Assembly: GCA_016185245.1 (NCBI GenBank) | Contig: JACPNZ010000008.1 | Location: forward strand, 1 to 64,000 | Length of the DNA: 64,000 nt | Source of the DNA: Hyphomicrobiales bacterium | Lineage (GTDB): Bacteria; Pseudomonadota; Alphaproteobacteria; Rhizobiales; Aestuariivirgaceae | Reading direction: 5' to 3' | Part shown: positions 17,117 through 28,282 of the stretch, piece after piece | Position numbering within the stretch: the first letter of the stretch is position 1 | Layout of the letters: each line of letters opens with the position of its first letter | Notes under the pieces: generated by a model | Database searches by the model: none | The model's input: the letters and a program-made list of their open reading frames with translations, nothing else | Told to the model about the DNA's origin: nothing | Position numbers and translations under genes: made by a program

Positions 17117-18100
17117 TCAGCGGATGTCGACGACGACGCGGCCGCGCACCTTGCCCGCCACGATCTCAGCACCAATGCGCGGCACCTCGTCGAGCGTCAC
17201 ATGGCTGGTGAGAATTTTCAGCTTGGCAAGATCTAGGTCACGGCGGATGCGCTGCCAGCAGGCGAGCCGGCGCGGCATCGGCGTGGTCACCGAATTGACG
17301 CCGATGAGCCTGATACCGCGCAGGATGAAGGGTGCGACCGTTGCCGGCAGGTCCATGCCCTGGGCCAGCCCGCAGGCCACCACGGTGCCTTCCGGATTGG
17401 TCTGCGACAGGACATTGGCAAGCGTCACCGAGCCCACCGAATCGATGGCCCCGGCCCAGCGCGCCTTGGCCAGGGGTTTGACCGGCGTATTGAACTCGTT
17501 GCGGTCAACGACCGCGGCGGCCCCCAGCTCCTTGAGAAAGGCCGCCTCGGAAACGCGGCCCGTCGAGGCCACCACCCGGTAGCCAAGCTTGGCGAGGATG
17601 ACGATGGCCGTGGTACCCACCCCGCCGGCCGCCCCGGTCACCAGAATATCTCCGTCGCCGGGTTTCACCCCCTGCTCTTCGAGCGCCATCACGCACAGCA
17701 TGGCGGTGTAGCCGGCAACCCCCACCGCCATGGTATCGGCGCAGGTCCAGCCCTCCGGCACCGGCACCAGCCAGTCGCCCGGCACGCGCGCCACTTCGGA
17801 AAAGCCGCCGTGGTGCTGCTCGCCCACGCCCCAGCCGTTCAGCACCACCCGGTCGCCCGGCTTCCAGCGCGGATTGCTGGATTGGCGCACGGTGCCGGCG
17901 AAATCGATGCCGGGGATCAGCGGGAACCGGCGGACGATCGGCGACTTGGCTGTAAGCGCCAGCCCGTCCTTGTAGTTGACCGAGGAGTGCGTCACATCGA
18001 CGGTGACGTCGCCCTCCATCAGGTCGGCCTCGGTGAGGCTGACGAACTCGACCTTCTGGCCGGTATCGGTCTTGCTGATCAGGATGGCGCGGAACGGCAT
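17117..18100 (-). CDS. acuI: Acrylyl-CoA reductase-type MDR oxidoreductase (AcuI/YhdH)
   Basis: Medium-chain reductase of 327 residues, the normal AcuI length. MPFRAILISKTDTGQKVEF at the start, DVTHSSVNYKDGLALT, PGIDFAGTV and the NADPH-binding TGAAGGVGTTAIVILAKLGY are characteristic of the YhdH/AcuI group, which reduces acryloyl-CoA to propionyl-CoA. The zinc-ligand cysteines of classical alcohol dehydrogenases are absent, as expected for the group. ATG 18100 has GAGGAC in front; the longer open frame lacks homology. It lies 7 bp after pyrC, so a pyrC-acuI-lysE transcript is likely. Confidence 0.9.
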   Translation of the reverse strand: MPFRAILISKTDTGQKVEFVSLTEADLMEGDVTVDVTHSSVNYKDGLALTAKSPIVRRFPLIPGIDFAGTVRQSSNPRWKPGDRVVLNGWGVGEQHHGGFSEVARVPGDWLVPVPEGWTCADTMAVGVAGYTAMLCVMALEEQGVKPGDGDILVTGAAGGVGTTAIVILAKLGYRVVASTGRVSEAAFLKELGAAAVVDRNEFNTPVKPLAKARWAGAIDSVGSVTLANVLSQTNPEGTVVACGLAQGMDLPATVAPFILRGIRLIGVNSVTTPMPRRLACWQRIRRDLDLAKLKILTSHVTLDEVPRIGAEIVAGKVRGRVVVDIR

Positions 18101-18107
18101 GGTGTCC

Positions 18108-19433
18108 TCACAGAGTTTCGATGAATTTGACCGGCTGGCCGTGGGGCTCGCCGAGAATTTCGCCGTCCCACATGACGCGGGCGCCGCGCACCAGTGTGCC
18201 GACCGGCCAGCCGGTGACGGTGACGCCATCGTAGGGCGTCCACTTGCAGCGGCTTTCGATCCAGCCATTGCTGATGGTTTCGCGGCGCTTCAGGTCGACG
18301 ATCGTCAGATCGGCGTCATAGCCTTCGGCGATACGGCCCTTGCGAGCCATTCCGAAAATCCGCGAGGGGCCATGGGAAGTGAGATCGACGAAACGCTCGA
18401 TCGTGAGCCTGCCCTTGTTCACCCAGTCGAGCATGATCGGCACCAACGTCTGCACCCCGGTCATGCCGGAGGGCGAATGGGGATAGGGCTTGGCCTTCTC
18501 CTCCAGCGTGTGCGGGGCGTGGTCCGAGCCCAGCACATCGACCACGCCCGATTGCAGGGCAGCCCAAATCGCCTCGCGATGATGGGGCGCCCGCACCGGC
18601 GGGTTCATCTGAATGAGGGTGCCAAGCCTGGCATAGTCGTCGGTCGAAAGTGTCAGATGGTGCGGCGTCACTTCGACGGTGGCGATGTCCTTGTTCGCCG
18701 CCAGCAGCGGCATTTCGTCGGCGGTCGAGATATGCAGGACGTGGATGCGCTTGCCTGCTGCGCGCGCCAGGCGCAACAGGCGTTCGGTGCACAGCCTCGC
18801 AACCTCAGCGTCGCGCCACACCGGATGGCTCGACGGATCGCCCTCGCGCTGCTCGGATTTCCGCACCCGCAAACGATATTCGTCCTCGCTGTGGAAGGCG
18901 GCGCGGCGGCGAATATGAGCGAGGATGCGCGCAACCCCCGCGTCGTCCTCGACCAGCAGTTCGCCGGTCGACGACCCCATGAACACCTTGACCCCGGCGC
19001 AGCCGGGCAGGCGTTCGAGCTCTCCCAACTCGTGGGCATTTTCCCGCGTGCCGCCGACATAGAACGCGAAGTCGCAATACATGCGGCGGGTGGCACGCGC
19101 CACCTTGTCGGCCAGGGCCTCGGCCGTCACCGTGAGCGGCCTGGTGTTGGGCATCTCGAAAACGGCGGTGACGCCGCCCATCGCCGCGGCACGGCCTCCG
19201 GTTGCCAGGTCCTCCTTGTGCTCGGCGCCGGGCTCGCGCAGATGCACCTGGCTGTCGATCACCCCGGGGAGGATGTGCAACCCGCGGCAGTCGATCGTCT
19301 CGCCCCGCTCGCCCACCGGGACATGGCCGATGCCGATGATGCGGCCGCCGGCGATCGCCACGTCGCGCACTCCTACCCCGTCGTGATTGACGACGGTTCC
19401 ACCCCTCAGGATGATGTCGGCCCTGGCGTCCAT
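18108..19433 (-). CDS. pyrC: Dihydroorotase-type amidohydrolase with a His-to-Gln change in the metal motif
   Basis: Class I dihydroorotase-like enzyme of 441 residues; these close carbamoyl aspartate to dihydroorotate in pyrimidine synthesis. The lysine that is normally carboxylated (GVKVFMGSSTG), the histidines in EVTPHHLTLS and HVLHIST, and the Asp of VLGSDHAPHT are present. The first metal motif, usually His-x-His-Leu-Arg, reads DSQVHLREPG, with Gln (CAG at 19248-19250) replacing the first His. I recall this variant from other Hyphomicrobiales sequences annotated as dihydroorotase, so it is probably a subfamily trait, but the assigned activity is less certain. Confidence 0.78.
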   Translation of the reverse strand: MDARADIILRGGTVVNHDGVGVRDVAIAGGRIIGIGHVPVGERGETIDCRGLHILPGVIDSQVHLREPGAEHKEDLATGGRAAAMGGVTAVFEMPNTRPLTVTAEALADKVARATRRMYCDFAFYVGGTRENAHELGELERLPGCAGVKVFMGSSTGELLVEDDAGVARILAHIRRRAAFHSEDEYRLRVRKSEQREGDPSSHPVWRDAEVARLCTERLLRLARAAGKRIHVLHISTADEMPLLAANKDIATVEVTPHHLTLSTDDYARLGTLIQMNPPVRAPHHREAIWAALQSGVVDVLGSDHAPHTLEEKAKPYPHSPSGMTGVQTLVPIMLDWVNKGRLTIERFVDLTSHGPSRIFGMARKGRIAEGYDADLTIVDLKRRETISNGWIESRCKWTPYDGVTVTGWPVGTLVRGARVMWDGEILGEPHGQPVKFIETL

Positions 19434-19475
19434 GGTCTTCCTTGATGTTCCTGCTCGTCCTACGTAAATGTGCTA

Positions 19476-19523
19476 GAGCATCATGCGCCAAAGTGGAACC
19501 ACTTTGGCGATGACATGATGCTC
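19476..19523. repeat. 48-bp palindromic intergenic element, copy A
   Basis: GAGCATCATG at the left end and ATGATGCTC at the right end enclose a perfect central dyad CGCCAAAGTGGAACCACTTTGGCG split around GAACC-type bases. It lies between the divergent pyrC and ygfZ starts. The outer GAGCATC/GATGCTC arms recur in a degenerate copy at 34852-34903. It resembles the dispersed palindromic units common between genes in Hyphomicrobiales. Confidence 0.75.
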
Positions 19524-19538
19524 CAGCATATTGGCGAC

Positions 19539-19585
19539 GATCACGATTATGACTTTTGACGGTTCCGTCAAAAGTCATCGTGATC
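19539..19585. repeat. 47-bp palindromic intergenic element, copy B
   Basis: Arms GATCACGATTATGACTTTTG and CAAAAGTCATCGTGATC form a near-perfect hairpin around ACGGTTCCGT. It lies 15 bp after the previous palindrome and 21 bp before ygfZ. As RNA it would form a very stable hairpin in the ygfZ or pyrC leader. There is no T-run, so a terminator is unlikely. Confidence 0.75.
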
Positions 19586-19606
19586 TAGGCAAACGAAGCA
19601 AGAAAG

Positions 19607-20443
19607 ATGCACAGCGCAACATTTCATGGAGGATCGCTCACCGGCCGGTCGGCCCTGCGGGTCGATGGGGCCGAGGCCCGGCATTTCCTGCATAATCTAC
19701 TCACTGCCGACATCGAAGCGCTCAAGGCCGGCGAGGCCACCTATGCGGCCCTGCTCACGCCCCAGGGCAAAATTCTGTTCGACATGTTCGTTTATGACGC
19801 GGGGGATGGCTTCCTCATCGACTGCGCCGCCTCGCAAATTGCGGACCTCGCGAAGCGGCTCGGCTTCTATCGCCTCCGTGCCAAGATCGGGATCGCCGTG
19901 GCGGATGGCCTCGAGGTCGGCGTTGCGCCGCATGAAGCGCAAACTGCCCTCCGCTACCCCGATCCGCGTGAGCCTGCCCTGGGCTGGCGCCTCTTCGTGC
20001 CCAAAGGCGTGATGCCGCAAGCTCAAGGCTATGATGCGGCCCGCATCGCGGCAGGCCTTGCCGACAGCGATGCCGATCTGGGGTCTGGTGAATTCTTCCC
20101 CCATGAAGCCAATCTCGACCAGCTGGGCGGGGTAAGCTTCGAGAAGGGCTGCTACATCGGCCAGGAAGTGGTCTCGCGCATGGAGCATCGGGGCACGGCC
20201 CGGGCCCGTATCTTGCCCGTTGCACTCGGCGGCCCGGCTCCCCAAAAGGGCGCCGATATCCGCAGCGGCGAAAAATCCGTGGGCACGCTCCTCTCGTCTT
20301 CCGGTTCACGGGCGCTCGCTCATCTCCGCCTCGACCGGCTGGCCGAGGCCAGCGAACCGCTGCTGACGCAAGGTGTCAGCGTCGAGGTTCTGAAACCCGC
20401 TTTCGTCGGCTATGATGTGCCCGGCGCAAGGATCCCCGACTGA
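19607..20443 (+). CDS. ygfZ: YgfZ/CAF17-type iron-sulfur assembly factor
   Basis: Folate-binding protein of the GcvT-like fold, 278 residues, that helps maturation or repair of certain Fe-S enzymes. The diagnostic motif Lys-Gly-Cys-Tyr-x-Gly-Gln-Glu is present in FEKGCYIGQEVVSRMEHRG. The N-terminal part (VDGAEARHFLHNLLTADIEAL) also matches. It heads a plus-strand run of ygfZ, tag, an HD hydrolase and a phosphatase with overlaps or tiny gaps between members. Two strong palindromes lie directly upstream. Confidence 0.92.
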   Translation: MHSATFHGGSLTGRSALRVDGAEARHFLHNLLTADIEALKAGEATYAALLTPQGKILFDMFVYDAGDGFLIDCAASQIADLAKRLGFYRLRAKIGIAVADGLEVGVAPHEAQTALRYPDPREPALGWRLFVPKGVMPQAQGYDAARIAAGLADSDADLGSGEFFPHEANLDQLGGVSFEKGCYIGQEVVSRMEHRGTARARILPVALGGPAPQKGADIRSGEKSVGTLLSSSGSRALAHLRLDRLAEASEPLLTQGVSVEVLKPAFVGYDVPGARIPD

Positions 20444-21037
20444 ATGACCGCTGTGAAACACCAAGACGGCATCCGCCGCTGCGGCTGGTGCGGCACCGAT
20501 CCCCTCTATGTCGTCTATCACGACGAGGAATGGGGGGTGCCGGAATACGACTCGCGCGCGCTGTTCGAAAAACTCCTCCTCGACGGCTTCCAGGCCGGAC
20601 TCTCGTGGATCACCATCCTCAGAAAGCGCGACAATTTCCGCGCCGCCTTCGATCACTTCGATCCGCAGAAGATGGCGCGCTATACGCCGAAGAAGCTCGT
20701 GCGCCTGATGAACGACGCCGGCATCGTCAGGAACCGCGCCAAGATCGAGGCGAGTGTCACCAACGCCCAAAGCTATCTCGCCATTGCGGATTTCTCCGCC
20801 TATCTATGGGGCTTCCTCGACGGCCGGCCGATCGACAATCGCTTCCGCGCCTTGTCCGAAATTCCAGCCGCCCCGCCGATCGCCGAGAAGATTTCCAAGG
20901 ACCTCAAGACGCGCGGCTTTCGCTTTGTCGGACCCACCATCGTCTATGCCTTCATGCAGGCCTGCGGGCTTGCCAACGACCATCTCGTCGACTGCCACCG
21001 CCACGAGGCCGTCAAACATGCCGCGCGCCACCTCTAG
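20444..21037 (+). CDS. tag: DNA-3-methyladenine glycosylase I
   Basis: Base-excision repair glycosylase of 197 residues that removes 3-methyladenine. RRCGWCGTDPLYVVYHDEEWGVPEYD at the N-terminus carries the zinc-snap Cys and the substrate-contact Glu/Trp; FEKLLLDGFQAGLSWITILRKR follows, and the C-terminal CHRHEAV gives the other zinc ligands. The ATG directly follows the ygfZ stop codon, so translation is probably coupled. The downstream HD gene begins inside its last 20 bases. Confidence 0.94.
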   Translation: MTAVKHQDGIRRCGWCGTDPLYVVYHDEEWGVPEYDSRALFEKLLLDGFQAGLSWITILRKRDNFRAAFDHFDPQKMARYTPKKLVRLMNDAGIVRNRAKIEASVTNAQSYLAIADFSAYLWGFLDGRPIDNRFRALSEIPAAPPIAEKISKDLKTRGFRFVGPTIVYAFMQACGLANDHLVDCHRHEAVKHAARHL

Positions 21038-21626
21038 CCAACCGCGCGCCTGGCAGCGCATGTTGTCGGGGCGGCGGCTCGACCTTCTCGATCCCTCGCC
21101 CCTCGACATCGAGATCGAGGACATCGCCCATGGGCTGGCGCGCGTGGCCCGCTGGAACGGCCAGACCGCCGGCGATCATGCCTTCTCGGTCGCCCAGCAT
21201 TGCGTTCTGGTCGAGCAGATCGCCGCCCATCTCGACCCCCGCCTCGACCGCCAGGGTCGCCTTGCCGCCCTCCTCCACGATGCCCCGGAATATGTGGTGG
21301 GCGACATGATCTCGCCGTTCAAGGCGGCCCTCGGCCTCGATTACAAGGCCTTCGAGCGCCGGCTCCTGGCGGCGATCCACATCCGCTTCGGCCTGCCTCC
21401 GGCCTGCAGCGCCGAGCTTGAAACCGAGATCAAGAAGGCCGACCGCATGGCGGCCTATCTGGAAGCCACCCAGCTCGCCGGCTTCACCGTGCCGGAGGGC
21501 GAAAAATTCTTCGGCCGGCCGCGCCGGCTTTCGGGCGAAGGCTCGCAGAAATTTCACCGGCTGAAACCATTGGCGCCGCCCGAGGCTGCCGCCATCTATC
21601 TCAAGACCTTCCAGAGGCTCGCATAA
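21018..21626 (+). CDS. HD-domain metal-dependent phosphohydrolase
   Basis: A 202-residue HD hydrolase. Metal-binding residues are in GDHAFSVAQHCVL and LLHDAPEYVVGDM, with a distal Asp in KKADRMAAY. The pattern is closest to YfbR-like nucleotidases (dNMP 5'-nucleotidases), but the substrate is unproven. ATG 21018 overlaps the tag stop by 20 bases; the conserved segment AWQRMLSGRRLDLLDPSP starts just after, and ATG 21060 is an alternative. It belongs to the ygfZ-tag run. Confidence 0.82.
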   Translation: MPRATSSQPRAWQRMLSGRRLDLLDPSPLDIEIEDIAHGLARVARWNGQTAGDHAFSVAQHCVLVEQIAAHLDPRLDRQGRLAALLHDAPEYVVGDMISPFKAALGLDYKAFERRLLAAIHIRFGLPPACSAELETEIKKADRMAAYLEATQLAGFTVPEGEKFFGRPRRLSGEGSQKFHRLKPLAPPEAAAIYLKTFQRLA

Positions 21627-21630
21627 GCCA

Positions 21631-22134
21631 ATGATCATCGTCTGCCCGCTCAGCAAGGTTCAGCCGCTCGTCGACCAACACGGGGTTCGCGATGTCGTAA
21701 GCCTGCTCGGTCCCGACACGCCGCACCGCCATTTCGACGGCATAGCAACCGACCGCCACTTGCGCCTCACCTTCCACGACATCGTCGAGCCGGTCGACGG
21801 CTTCACTGCCCCCCGCGCGGCCGATACCAGGCGGATGGTTGGCTTTCTCTCCGAGCGCAATCGCCGAACGCCACTCCTCATCCACTGCTGGGCCGGCATC
21901 AGCCGCTCGACGGCGGCGGCTTTCACCGCCCTCTGCCTGTTCAACCCAGGCGCCGATGAAGAAGAACTGGCCTTCGACCTGCGCGCCGCCTCGCCTTCGG
22001 CGACACCCAACCGGCTGATCGTGGCGCTGGCCGATGCCGAACTGGGCCGCTGTGGCCGCATGGTGCGGGCCATCGACCGGATCGGCCGCGGCGCCGATGC
22101 CTTCGAGGGCGAGCCGTTTTTTCTGCAAGCCTGA
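21631..22134 (+). CDS. Dual-specificity/tyrosine phosphatase-like protein
   Basis: A 167-residue protein with the Cys-x5-Arg active-site loop in LIHCWAGISRSTAAA (about residues 84-98). An upstream Asp, as in LTFHDIVEP, could be the general acid. Members of this group in alphaproteobacteria are annotated as tyrosine phosphatases without known targets. It is the last gene of the plus-strand run, 4 bp after the HD gene, and converges with the class IV aminotransferase only 3 bp away. Confidence 0.82.
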   Translation: MIIVCPLSKVQPLVDQHGVRDVVSLLGPDTPHRHFDGIATDRHLRLTFHDIVEPVDGFTAPRAADTRRMVGFLSERNRRTPLLIHCWAGISRSTAAAFTALCLFNPGADEEELAFDLRAASPSATPNRLIVALADAELGRCGRMVRAIDRIGRGADAFEGEPFFLQA

Positions 22135-22137
22135 AGG

Positions 22138-23001
22138 TCAACGCCCGCTGTGGGCGTAGTCCCAGTAGAGTTCCCGGGCCTTCGCCGCGACCGGCCCCTG
22201 TTGCAGGCTGCGGCTCTCGATGCGGGTCACCGGCATCACCTTGCCGTAATTGCCGGTCGAGAAGATCTCGTCGGCATCGAGGAACTCCGGCCAGCGGATG
22301 GCCCGCTCGTGTACCCTAACACCCGCTTGGCGCAGGAGTGCTATCACCCGCTGGCGGGTAATGCCATTGAGGAAGGTGCCGTTGGGAGCGGGCGTGTGGG
22401 CAACGCCCTCCTTCACCATCCAAATGTTCGCGGTCGCCAGTTCCGCCACATTGCCGAGACTGTCGAGCATCACGCCATTGTCGAAGCCGCGGGCTTTTGC
22501 CTCGCGCATCACCCGGGCGGAATTCGGATAATGGCAGGCGGCCTTGGCATCGGTCGGGGCATATTCAATGCCGGGCCTCCGGTAGGGCGAGAGTGTCACC
22601 GAAAAGCCCATTGGTTTGGGCAGCGCCGAATCGTAGACCGACACGGAGAATTCGGTGGTTTCCGGATCGACGTCGACAAAGCCGTCGGCGGCCCAGAACA
22701 TCGGCCGGAGATAGAGTTCGGCACCCTTGGGGAACTTGGCGATGCCCTCGCGGGTCAATTCCTCGATCTCGCCGGCGGACTTCAGGATTTTCAGGCCGAA
22801 GCTTTCGGCCGAGCGAACGATGCGCTGGCAATGGCGGTCGAGATCGGGGGCAACGCCCTCGAAAGCCCTGCCGCCGTCGAAGACGCAGGATCCGAGCCAG
22901 GGCGCGTGGGTCATCGGTCCCATCAGCATCGGATTGCCGGCGAGCCACTGGCCCCGGTACCAGGTCCAGGCGGTTCCCTCGTTCTCCTTGTGGGCCATCA
23001 T
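22138..23001 (-). CDS. Class IV (branched-chain-type) aminotransferase
   Basis: PLP enzyme of fold type IV, 287 residues. The cofactor lysine is in DAKAACHYPNSARVMREA, and GFDNGVMLDSLGNVAELATANIW is the class IV signature. It most likely interconverts branched-chain amino acids and their 2-oxo acids. GGAGG precedes the double ATG at 23001. On its strand it lies downstream of the SleB-type gene but is separated from it by a clear terminator, so it should have its own promoter. Confidence 0.87.
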   Translation of the reverse strand: MMAHKENEGTAWTWYRGQWLAGNPMLMGPMTHAPWLGSCVFDGGRAFEGVAPDLDRHCQRIVRSAESFGLKILKSAGEIEELTREGIAKFPKGAELYLRPMFWAADGFVDVDPETTEFSVSVYDSALPKPMGFSVTLSPYRRPGIEYAPTDAKAACHYPNSARVMREAKARGFDNGVMLDSLGNVAELATANIWMVKEGVAHTPAPNGTFLNGITRQRVIALLRQAGVRVHERAIRWPEFLDADEIFSTGNYGKVMPVTRIESRSLQQGPVAAKARELYWDYAHSGR

Positions 23002-23040
23002 CGTCCTCCGCGATCCCGCCCACTCTAACCATCCCCGCGA

Positions 23041-23068
23041 AATAGAAAAGGCGCCGGTCGGGCGCCTT
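23041..23068 (-). terminator. Intrinsic terminator of the SleB-type gene
   Basis: On the minus strand, AAGGCGCC, a five-base loop and GGCGCCTT are followed directly by TTTTCTATT. It begins 25 bp after the stop of the SleB-type gene and lies ahead of the aminotransferase start. Confidence 0.85.
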
Positions 23069-23092
23069 GGGCATTCCGGTCCTGCGCTAGCG

Positions 23093-24016
23093 TCAGCTGG
23101 CGGCGTAGAAGATGTGGTGGCCGATCTTGATCAGCCGTTTCATGGTTCGGGCCCAGCGTGGGTTGACATAGTCGGCATGGTAGTTGGTGGCATTGCCGAT
23201 CGCCGCCACCGACTGGTCGCCGGCCATGGCTTTCTGGGCGATGGCCTTGGAGTTGGCCCAGGCGGTGGGGCTCTTCACATCATCGGGCAGGCCGTCGCAG
23301 GCAAAGGAGAACTGGCAGGAATTGCGGATCCCGGAACCCTGATAGACGACGCCGCAGATGGTCTTGGGATAGTTCGGGTCCTTGGTCCGGTTGAGAATGA
23401 CCTTGGCGACGGCCAGCTGGCCGAGCTCGGTTTCCGACCGGGCCTCGAAGTAGATGGCGCGGGCCAGGCAGTTCTCCTCGGCTTGCTGGAGCCGGCGCTG
23501 GGCGATCACCTTCAGCTGGTCGCCGTGCTTGAGCTTGAAGCTCTGCTCGATCTTGGCCGTCGAGGGCGTAAGATTGAGGCGTTTCACCGTGGACTCGACC
23601 GGTTTCTCAGTCAGGTCGACAGCGGCCGGAACGATCTTTACCGCCACGCCGGGCTGTTCGACGGTCAGATCGTCTTTACCGGACGCAACGACCGTCTCGA
23701 CCGGCAGGTCGCTCAAGCCCTTGAGGCGCAGCACATCGGCATTGACGATATCGAAAGTGATCCCACCGGGAAGCAGCGAGCCCTTGGCGGCGATATTGGT
23801 GGTCGGCGCCACGGCGATGTCCAAGGTGTCCTCGGGCGTGGCACCGCGCGCAACGGCGTTGTCGCCCATGTAGTGGCCGGCAAAAGCGAAGGCCAGAACC
23901 AGCATGACGCCGCCGAACAACACGGGCCCGATCCCGCGCCTCGCGCCAGCGGGAACATCATAGACATCAAGGTCAATCGGCCGGATCGGCCTATAAACTC
24001 GCCCTGCCTTCTTCAC
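23093..24016 (-). CDS. SleB-type cell wall hydrolase, membrane-anchored
   Basis: A 307-residue envelope protein. A cytosolic N-terminus is followed by one membrane helix (about residues 29-48, IGPVLFGGVMLVLAFAFAG), a periplasmic linker, and a C-terminal SleB/CwlJ hydrolase domain from about residue 185: CLARAIYFEARSETELGQLAVAKVILNR with the expected catalytic Glu, then NSCQFSFACDG. Such enzymes cleave peptidoglycan glycan strands. Its place after ppdK is typical of Hyphomicrobiales. A CtrA half-site lies about 84 bp upstream and an intrinsic terminator follows. Confidence 0.88.
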   Translation of the reverse strand: MKKAGRVYRPIRPIDLDVYDVPAGARRGIGPVLFGGVMLVLAFAFAGHYMGDNAVARGATPEDTLDIAVAPTTNIAAKGSLLPGGITFDIVNADVLRLKGLSDLPVETVVASGKDDLTVEQPGVAVKIVPAAVDLTEKPVESTVKRLNLTPSTAKIEQSFKLKHGDQLKVIAQRRLQQAEENCLARAIYFEARSETELGQLAVAKVILNRTKDPNYPKTICGVVYQGSGIRNSCQFSFACDGLPDDVKSPTAWANSKAIAQKAMAGDQSVAAIGNATNYHADYVNPRWARTMKRLIKIGHHIFYAAS

Positions 24017-24099
24017 TTCCCCTCGGCTTACCGTCGTCCGCGATTGTGATGCGGAACTGTTTCAATGCGGCAGTCTATGGTCTTGGCGTTTAGCATAGG

Positions 24100-24107
24100 T
24101 TAACCAT
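24100..24107 (+). promoter_or_regulatory. CtrA half-site (TTAACCAT) upstream of the SleB-type gene
   Basis: TTAACCAT is the consensus CtrA half-site; here it is part of the palindrome GGTTAACC. A second TTAA lies near 24175. It sits 84 bp upstream of the hydrolase start. A role in timing cell-wall remodelling is plausible but unproven, since single half-sites occur by chance. Confidence 0.4.
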
Positions 24108-24191
24108 GCCGGCAACCCGGACTTGCTTGTTTTCGGCCCTTTTCTGCCCAAATCTCAGGCCTTCCTGCAATCCTGGTTAATTCTGGAAAGA

Positions 24192-26867
<2,676 letters not shown>

Positions 26868-26982
26868 GGCTCTCCACTCCCGGAACTGGTCAGACAAGGG
26901 TTGAGTAGTGGGCGGCGGCCCTGCCGTTTTCAATCACAGGAGCGACATGGTTGCAACGCAATCTCGCAATTGCGACATCTCG

Positions 26983-28203
26983 TCAGGCGGCGGCCCCCAG
27001 CCGGGGCCTGGGCCCAAGCCTCACTTTCAGCAGCCAGGCGGCGACCGCCAGGTTGAACAGGTTCCACAGGATGCCATTGAGAAACGCCGCCTGATAGGAG
27101 CCGGTGAGATCGAAGATCTTGCCCGACATCCAGCCGCCGAGCGCCATGCCGAGAACCGTTGCCGTCAGCACCATGCTGATGCGCGAGCCTGCCTCGCGGG
27201 CCGGGAAATGGTCGCGGATGACCAGGGCATAGCTCGGCACGATGCCACCCTGCGCCAGGCCGAAGAAAGCCGAGACGATATAGAGCGAGGTGAGGCCGTT
27301 GAAGGGAATGTAGAAGATGAGCGCCAGCATCTGCAGGAACGAGCCCAGAATGAGCGTGCCGGCGCCGCCGATGCGGTCGGCGATGAGACCCGAGCCCAGC
27401 CGGCTGACGACGCCGAAGCCAAGCATCAGGGAGAGCATCTCGGCTCCCCGCGCCGGGCCATAGCCCAGGTCGCCGCTATAGGCGACGATGTGAACCTGCG
27501 GCATCGACATGGCGACACAGCAGCTCACCCCGGCGAAGATCAGCAGGGGCTGCAGTTTTTTGGGACGCGGCAGAAGTCCGCCGCCGTGGCTCGGCCGGCT
27601 CGCCGGACTGGCGCTGTCGTCGAACACCGGGCGCTTTCGCAGAAGAAGCGCCAGCGGCGTCATGGTGAGGACGCAGAGAAGGCCGATCGCCACATAGGTG
27701 GGCCGCCAGCCATAGGTGACGATCGCCTGCTGCAGGAAGGGCGGCCACAGGGTTCCCGCCACATAGTTGCCGCTGGCGGCGATGGCAATCGCAATGCCGC
27801 GGCGCTTCAGGAACCAGTGCGAGACATCGGCGACCAGCGGCCCGAAGGTCGCCGAGCTGCCGAGAAATCCGATCAGCACCGCCTGGCTCAGTAGAAACTG
27901 CGCATAGCTTCCCGACAGGGCATCGAGGATGAAGCCCAGACCGAGGGCCGCGGCACCCACGAAGAGCGGCACGGTGATGCCGAAGCGGTCGGCGATCCGG
28001 CCCATCGCCAGGCCGCCAAGGCCAAAGCCGATGGTGGTCACCGTGTAGGAGAGCGAGGCTCCGGCCCGGTCGAGACCAAAGTCCTGCTGGATCGTCGGCA
28101 GCGCCACCACCGCCGACCACAGTCCGATGCCACCGATGATCGCCAGCAGCAACGAGACACCAAGGCGCATCCAGGCATAGCGGCTGTCGGGGGCGGGGTT
28201 CAT
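26983..28203 (-). CDS. MFS transporter
   Basis: Inner-membrane carrier of 406 residues with about twelve hydrophobic segments. GGLAMGRIADRFGITVPL is the loop 2-3 signature of the major facilitator superfamily. The sequence recalls monocarboxylate/oxalate-formate-type members, but I cannot name the substrate. It stands between glyS and ppdK, which are adjacent in many related genomes, so it may be a later insertion; base composition looks like that of its neighbours. Confidence 0.85.
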   Translation of the reverse strand: MNPAPDSRYAWMRLGVSLLLAIIGGIGLWSAVVALPTIQQDFGLDRAGASLSYTVTTIGFGLGGLAMGRIADRFGITVPLFVGAAALGLGFILDALSGSYAQFLLSQAVLIGFLGSSATFGPLVADVSHWFLKRRGIAIAIAASGNYVAGTLWPPFLQQAIVTYGWRPTYVAIGLLCVLTMTPLALLLRKRPVFDDSASPASRPSHGGGLLPRPKKLQPLLIFAGVSCCVAMSMPQVHIVAYSGDLGYGPARGAEMLSLMLGFGVVSRLGSGLIADRIGGAGTLILGSFLQMLALIFYIPFNGLTSLYIVSAFFGLAQGGIVPSYALVIRDHFPAREAGSRISMVLTATVLGMALGGWMSGKIFDLTGSYQAAFLNGILWNLFNLAVAAWLLKVRLGPRPRLGAAA

Positions 28204-28282
28204 GGCGCGTCACTACAGTCGGGCGCCCTGTCGGTCAAAGACCAGTTGCCGCCAATCGCACAGACCTGCCATGCGGAGGGCC

